From: Robertmurraya andreesenii
GTDB lineage: Bacteria > Bacillota > Bacilli > Bacillales > Cytobacillaceae
Assembly: GCF_030813005.1 (NCBI RefSeq)
Contig: NZ_JAUSTU010000001.1
Location: 124,001 to 188,000, forward strand
DNA: 64,000 nt
Reading direction: 5' to 3'
This document shows, piece after piece, positions 62,081 to 64,000 of this stretch. Under the pieces are notes generated by a model. The model was not told the origin of the DNA. It saw only the letters and a list, made by a program, of their open reading frames with translations, and searched no databases. The translations under genes and the position numbers were made by a program. Each line of letters begins with the position of its first letter. Positions within the stretch are counted from its first letter, which is position 1.

Positions 62081-63319
62081 ATGACAAAGCGAAGAGTTGT
62101 TGTAACAGGAGTCGGTGCGGTTACACCACTTGGAAAAGATATTGAAACGACCTGGAAAAATATTAAAGAAGGGGTTTCGGGAGTCGGTTTTTTAACGAGG
62201 CTAAATCCTGATGACTATCCAGTAAAAGTAGTTGCAGAAGTAAAGGATTTTAATGTTGAAGATTTTATTGACAAGAAAGATGCTAGAAAAATGGACCGCT
62301 TCACCCATTATGCCGTCGCTGCTTCCTTGATGGCGGTAAAGGATGCAGCCTTGCAGATTACAGAAGAGAATTCGCATCGGGTAGGCGTATGGATAGGCTC
62401 TGGAATTGGCGGGATGGAAACCTTTGAAAACCAGTTTGAGACCTTTCTCAATAAAGGCTATCGCCGCGTAAGTCCATTTTTTGTCCCGATGATGATTCCC
62501 GATATGGCGACAGGCCAGGTATCGATTACATTAGGGGCAAGGGGATTTAATTCCTGTACAGTAACGGCATGTGCAACGGGCACCAATTCAATTGGTGATG
62601 CATTTAAAGTGATTCAACGTGGCGACGCCGATGCGATGATTACAGGAGGTACGGAAGCCCCGATTTCAAAAATGTCGATGGCGGGCTTTTGTGCAAATAA
62701 AGCACTTTCGACGAATCCGGATCCAGAGAAGGCGAGCCGCCCATTTGACTTAAATCGAGACGGATTTGTCATGGGGGAAGGGGCAGGAATTGTTGTCTTA
62801 GAGGAGCTTGAGCATGCACTTGCTAGAGGAGCAAAAATTTATGCGGAAATCGTCGGTTATGGGGCCACGGGAGATGCCTACCATATCACAGCACCGGCCC
62901 CTGGAGGAGAAGGTGGAGCCCGTGCCATGAAGATGGCCATTGCGGATGCTGGCCTAAAGCCAGAAGATATTGCGTATATCAATGCTCATGGGACCAGCAC
63001 GGACTATAATGACAAATATGAAACCATGGCGATCAAGGAAGTGTTCGGGGATCATGCCTACAAGCTTGCTATCAGCTCAACAAAATCAATGACCGGCCAT
63101 TTGCTTGGTGCTGCCGGGGGAATTGAAGCGATCTTTACTGTGCTAGCGATGAAGGAATCGATATTACCACCAACGATTAACTATGAAACACCTGATCCAG
63201 AATGTGATCTTGACTATGTACCGAACAAAGCAAGACAGCAGGAAATTAAGACGGCTATAAGCAACTCCTTAGGCTTTGGTGGACATAATGCGACCATCGC
63301 ATTCCGAAAATATGAATGA
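62081..63319 (+). CDS. fabF: 3-oxoacyl-ACP synthase II
   Basis: A 412-residue elongating condensing enzyme. The Cys is in TVTACATGTNS near 163, His in NAHGTSTDYND near 303 and the second His in STKSMTGHLLGAAGG near 340. AGGAG fits ATG 62081 rather than TTG 62072. It is cotranscribed with fabH under FapR and ends at a strong terminator. Confidence 0.96.
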   Translation: MTKRRVVVTGVGAVTPLGKDIETTWKNIKEGVSGVGFLTRLNPDDYPVKVVAEVKDFNVEDFIDKKDARKMDRFTHYAVAASLMAVKDAALQITEENSHRVGVWIGSGIGGMETFENQFETFLNKGYRRVSPFFVPMMIPDMATGQVSITLGARGFNSCTVTACATGTNSIGDAFKVIQRGDADAMITGGTEAPISKMSMAGFCANKALSTNPDPEKASRPFDLNRDGFVMGEGAGIVVLEELEHALARGAKIYAEIVGYGATGDAYHITAPAPGGEGGARAMKMAIADAGLKPEDIAYINAHGTSTDYNDKYETMAIKEVFGDHAYKLAISSTKSMTGHLLGAAGGIEAIFTVLAMKESILPPTINYETPDPECDLDYVPNKARQQEIKTAISNSLGFGGHNATIAFRKYE

Positions 63320-63323
63320 CTGT

Positions 63324-63350
63324 AAAGAACAGGGCCACCTGTTCTTTTTT
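63324..63350 (+). terminator. Terminator after fabF
   Basis: AAAGAACAGG pairs with CCTGTTCTTT around GCCA, followed by a T-run. Confidence 0.85.
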
Positions 63351-63398
63351 TGCTTGCTAACACACTACTTCTGTTATCTCATCATAGAATGAAAAAAA

Positions 63399-64000
63399 AT
63401 GGAGGTCGAACATTTTGGGGTAATTCGTACGGATGAATGGCTGGAAGAGGATTTTAAAGATCCAAAGAAAATATGTGGGCGTATTTCTGGTGATGCGAGC
63501 CGTTTCTATTCTTATTTACAACAATTCGGCATGTATAAGCCCAATTTGAGAAGCTGGAGCTGCTTTCAGCAGCTGAAGAAGGAAATGGTTTGGGAGCAGG
63601 TGGCACAGCTCCATGAAAAATATCAGAAGAAATGGAACGGACCAGACGTGGATATTTATATATTCCCGATTAGCAGTGGGAGCTTTCTAATGGGAACCTC
63701 ACAGCAAAAAGGGGGTGTTTCCTTTAAAGGTAAATTATTTCTATTTTTGTCTCCCTTCGAGGATAAGAATGAATTAGAGGCACTGTTTATTCATGAGTAT
63801 CACCATGTTTGTCGGATTCATAAGCAGAAAAAGGACATAAAGGAATTCTCCTTGCTGGATTCTATCGTATTAGAGGGGCTAGCTGAACATGCTGTAGAGT
63901 ATTATTGCGGAAGTAAGTATAAGGCAGCTTGGTGTGATTCCTATTCAGAGGAGGAATTAAAAAAGTACTGGAAGAAGCTGAAGAAAGAAACTCGTCAGAT
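63399..64000 (+). CDS. yjaZ: YjaZ-like DUF2268 zinc-protease-type protein, cut by window end
   Basis: The frame reads MEVEHFGVIRTDEWLEEDFK and is open to the window end (200 codons). The metal site LFIHEYHHVCR is an HExxH motif, and LEGLAEHAVE supplies the third ligand, as in DUF2268 putative metalloproteases. Position after fabF fits yjaZ. The ATG at 63399 has no ribosome binding site; a good one, GGAGGT at 63401-63406, precedes TTG at 63415, which runs into a stop. One more G in 63417-63420 would make TTG GGG GTA ATT the start. Confidence 0.8.
   Translation, partial: MEVEHFGVIRTDEWLEEDFKDPKKICGRISGDASRFYSYLQQFGMYKPNLRSWSCFQQLKKEMVWEQVAQLHEKYQKKWNGPDVDIYIFPISSGSFLMGTSQQKGGVSFKGKLFLFLSPFEDKNELEALFIHEYHHVCRIHKQKKDIKEFSLLDSIVLEGLAEHAVEYYCGSKYKAAWCDSYSEEELKKYWKKLKKETRQ

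Overview
The window is chromosomal DNA from an endospore-forming Bacillaceae bacterium. The evidence is a complete gerPABCDEF spore-coat operon behind a sigma-K-type promoter, CtsR and FapR operators of Bacillus type, strong AGGAGG ribosome binding sites, TTG/GTG starts, and a gene order that from memory follows the Bacillus subtilis addAB - gerP - yisL - yitK/L/S/T/U/V/W - argCJBD/carB/argF - yjzC - yjzD - yjaU - yjaV - med - fabH - fabF - yjaZ block. No rRNA, tRNA, phage, insertion sequence or CRISPR was seen.

Layout. 1-5.5 kb: addB (5' truncated by the window) and addA. 5.5-7.8 kb: proC, an aldo/keto reductase, and a small gene with a damaged 5' end. 7.8-9.9 kb: gerPF-gerPA, leftward. 10-16.6 kb: an acyl-CoA ligase, a DUF418 membrane protein, yisL, and a FIST-PAS-GGDEF-EAL protein with a degenerate GGDEF site. 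16.8-22 kb: a two-component system plus a three-gene ABC exporter laid out like the linearmycin-resistance locus lnrJKLMN. 22-24.2 kb: two leftward genes (DUF2777-like and NERD) separated by an array of about six 52-bp hairpin-forming tandem repeats. 24.3-25.6 kb: a membrane-anchored GH13 protein that has lost its catalytic residues. 25.7-29.9 kb: a leftward class I ribonucleotide reductase operon with a flavodoxin, behind a cobalamin riboswitch and terminator. 29.9-36.8 kb: the yit block.

36.8-45.7 kb is an anaerobiosis island set into the yit-arg synteny. It holds a radical SAM/SPASM gene, moaA, a soluble chemoreceptor, moeA-mobB, a NarI-like membrane protein, a ywiC-like gene and two different fnr genes. 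Six promoters here carry an Fnr-box-like palindrome 37-38 bp (start to start) ahead of a -10 hexamer, which puts the box near -41.5. This suggests a compact Fnr regulon for molybdenum-cofactor supply and nitrate-type respiration. The terminal reductase subunits (narGHJ) are not in the window.

45.9-54.3 kb is the arginine operon argC-argJ-argB-argD-carB-argF, with carA missing and an ARG-box-like sequence where it would be expected. 54.4-64 kb holds yjzC, clpB (CtsR operator), yjzD, yjaU, yjaV, med, an unrecognised leftward gene, fabH-fabF (FapR operator), and yjaZ cut by the window end.

Several reading-frame oddities sit at homopolymers or gene ends: 7352-7476, 38090-38103 and 63415-63420. 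They may be real mutations or base-call errors. Family names come from reading the translated sequences and from memory, with no database search.
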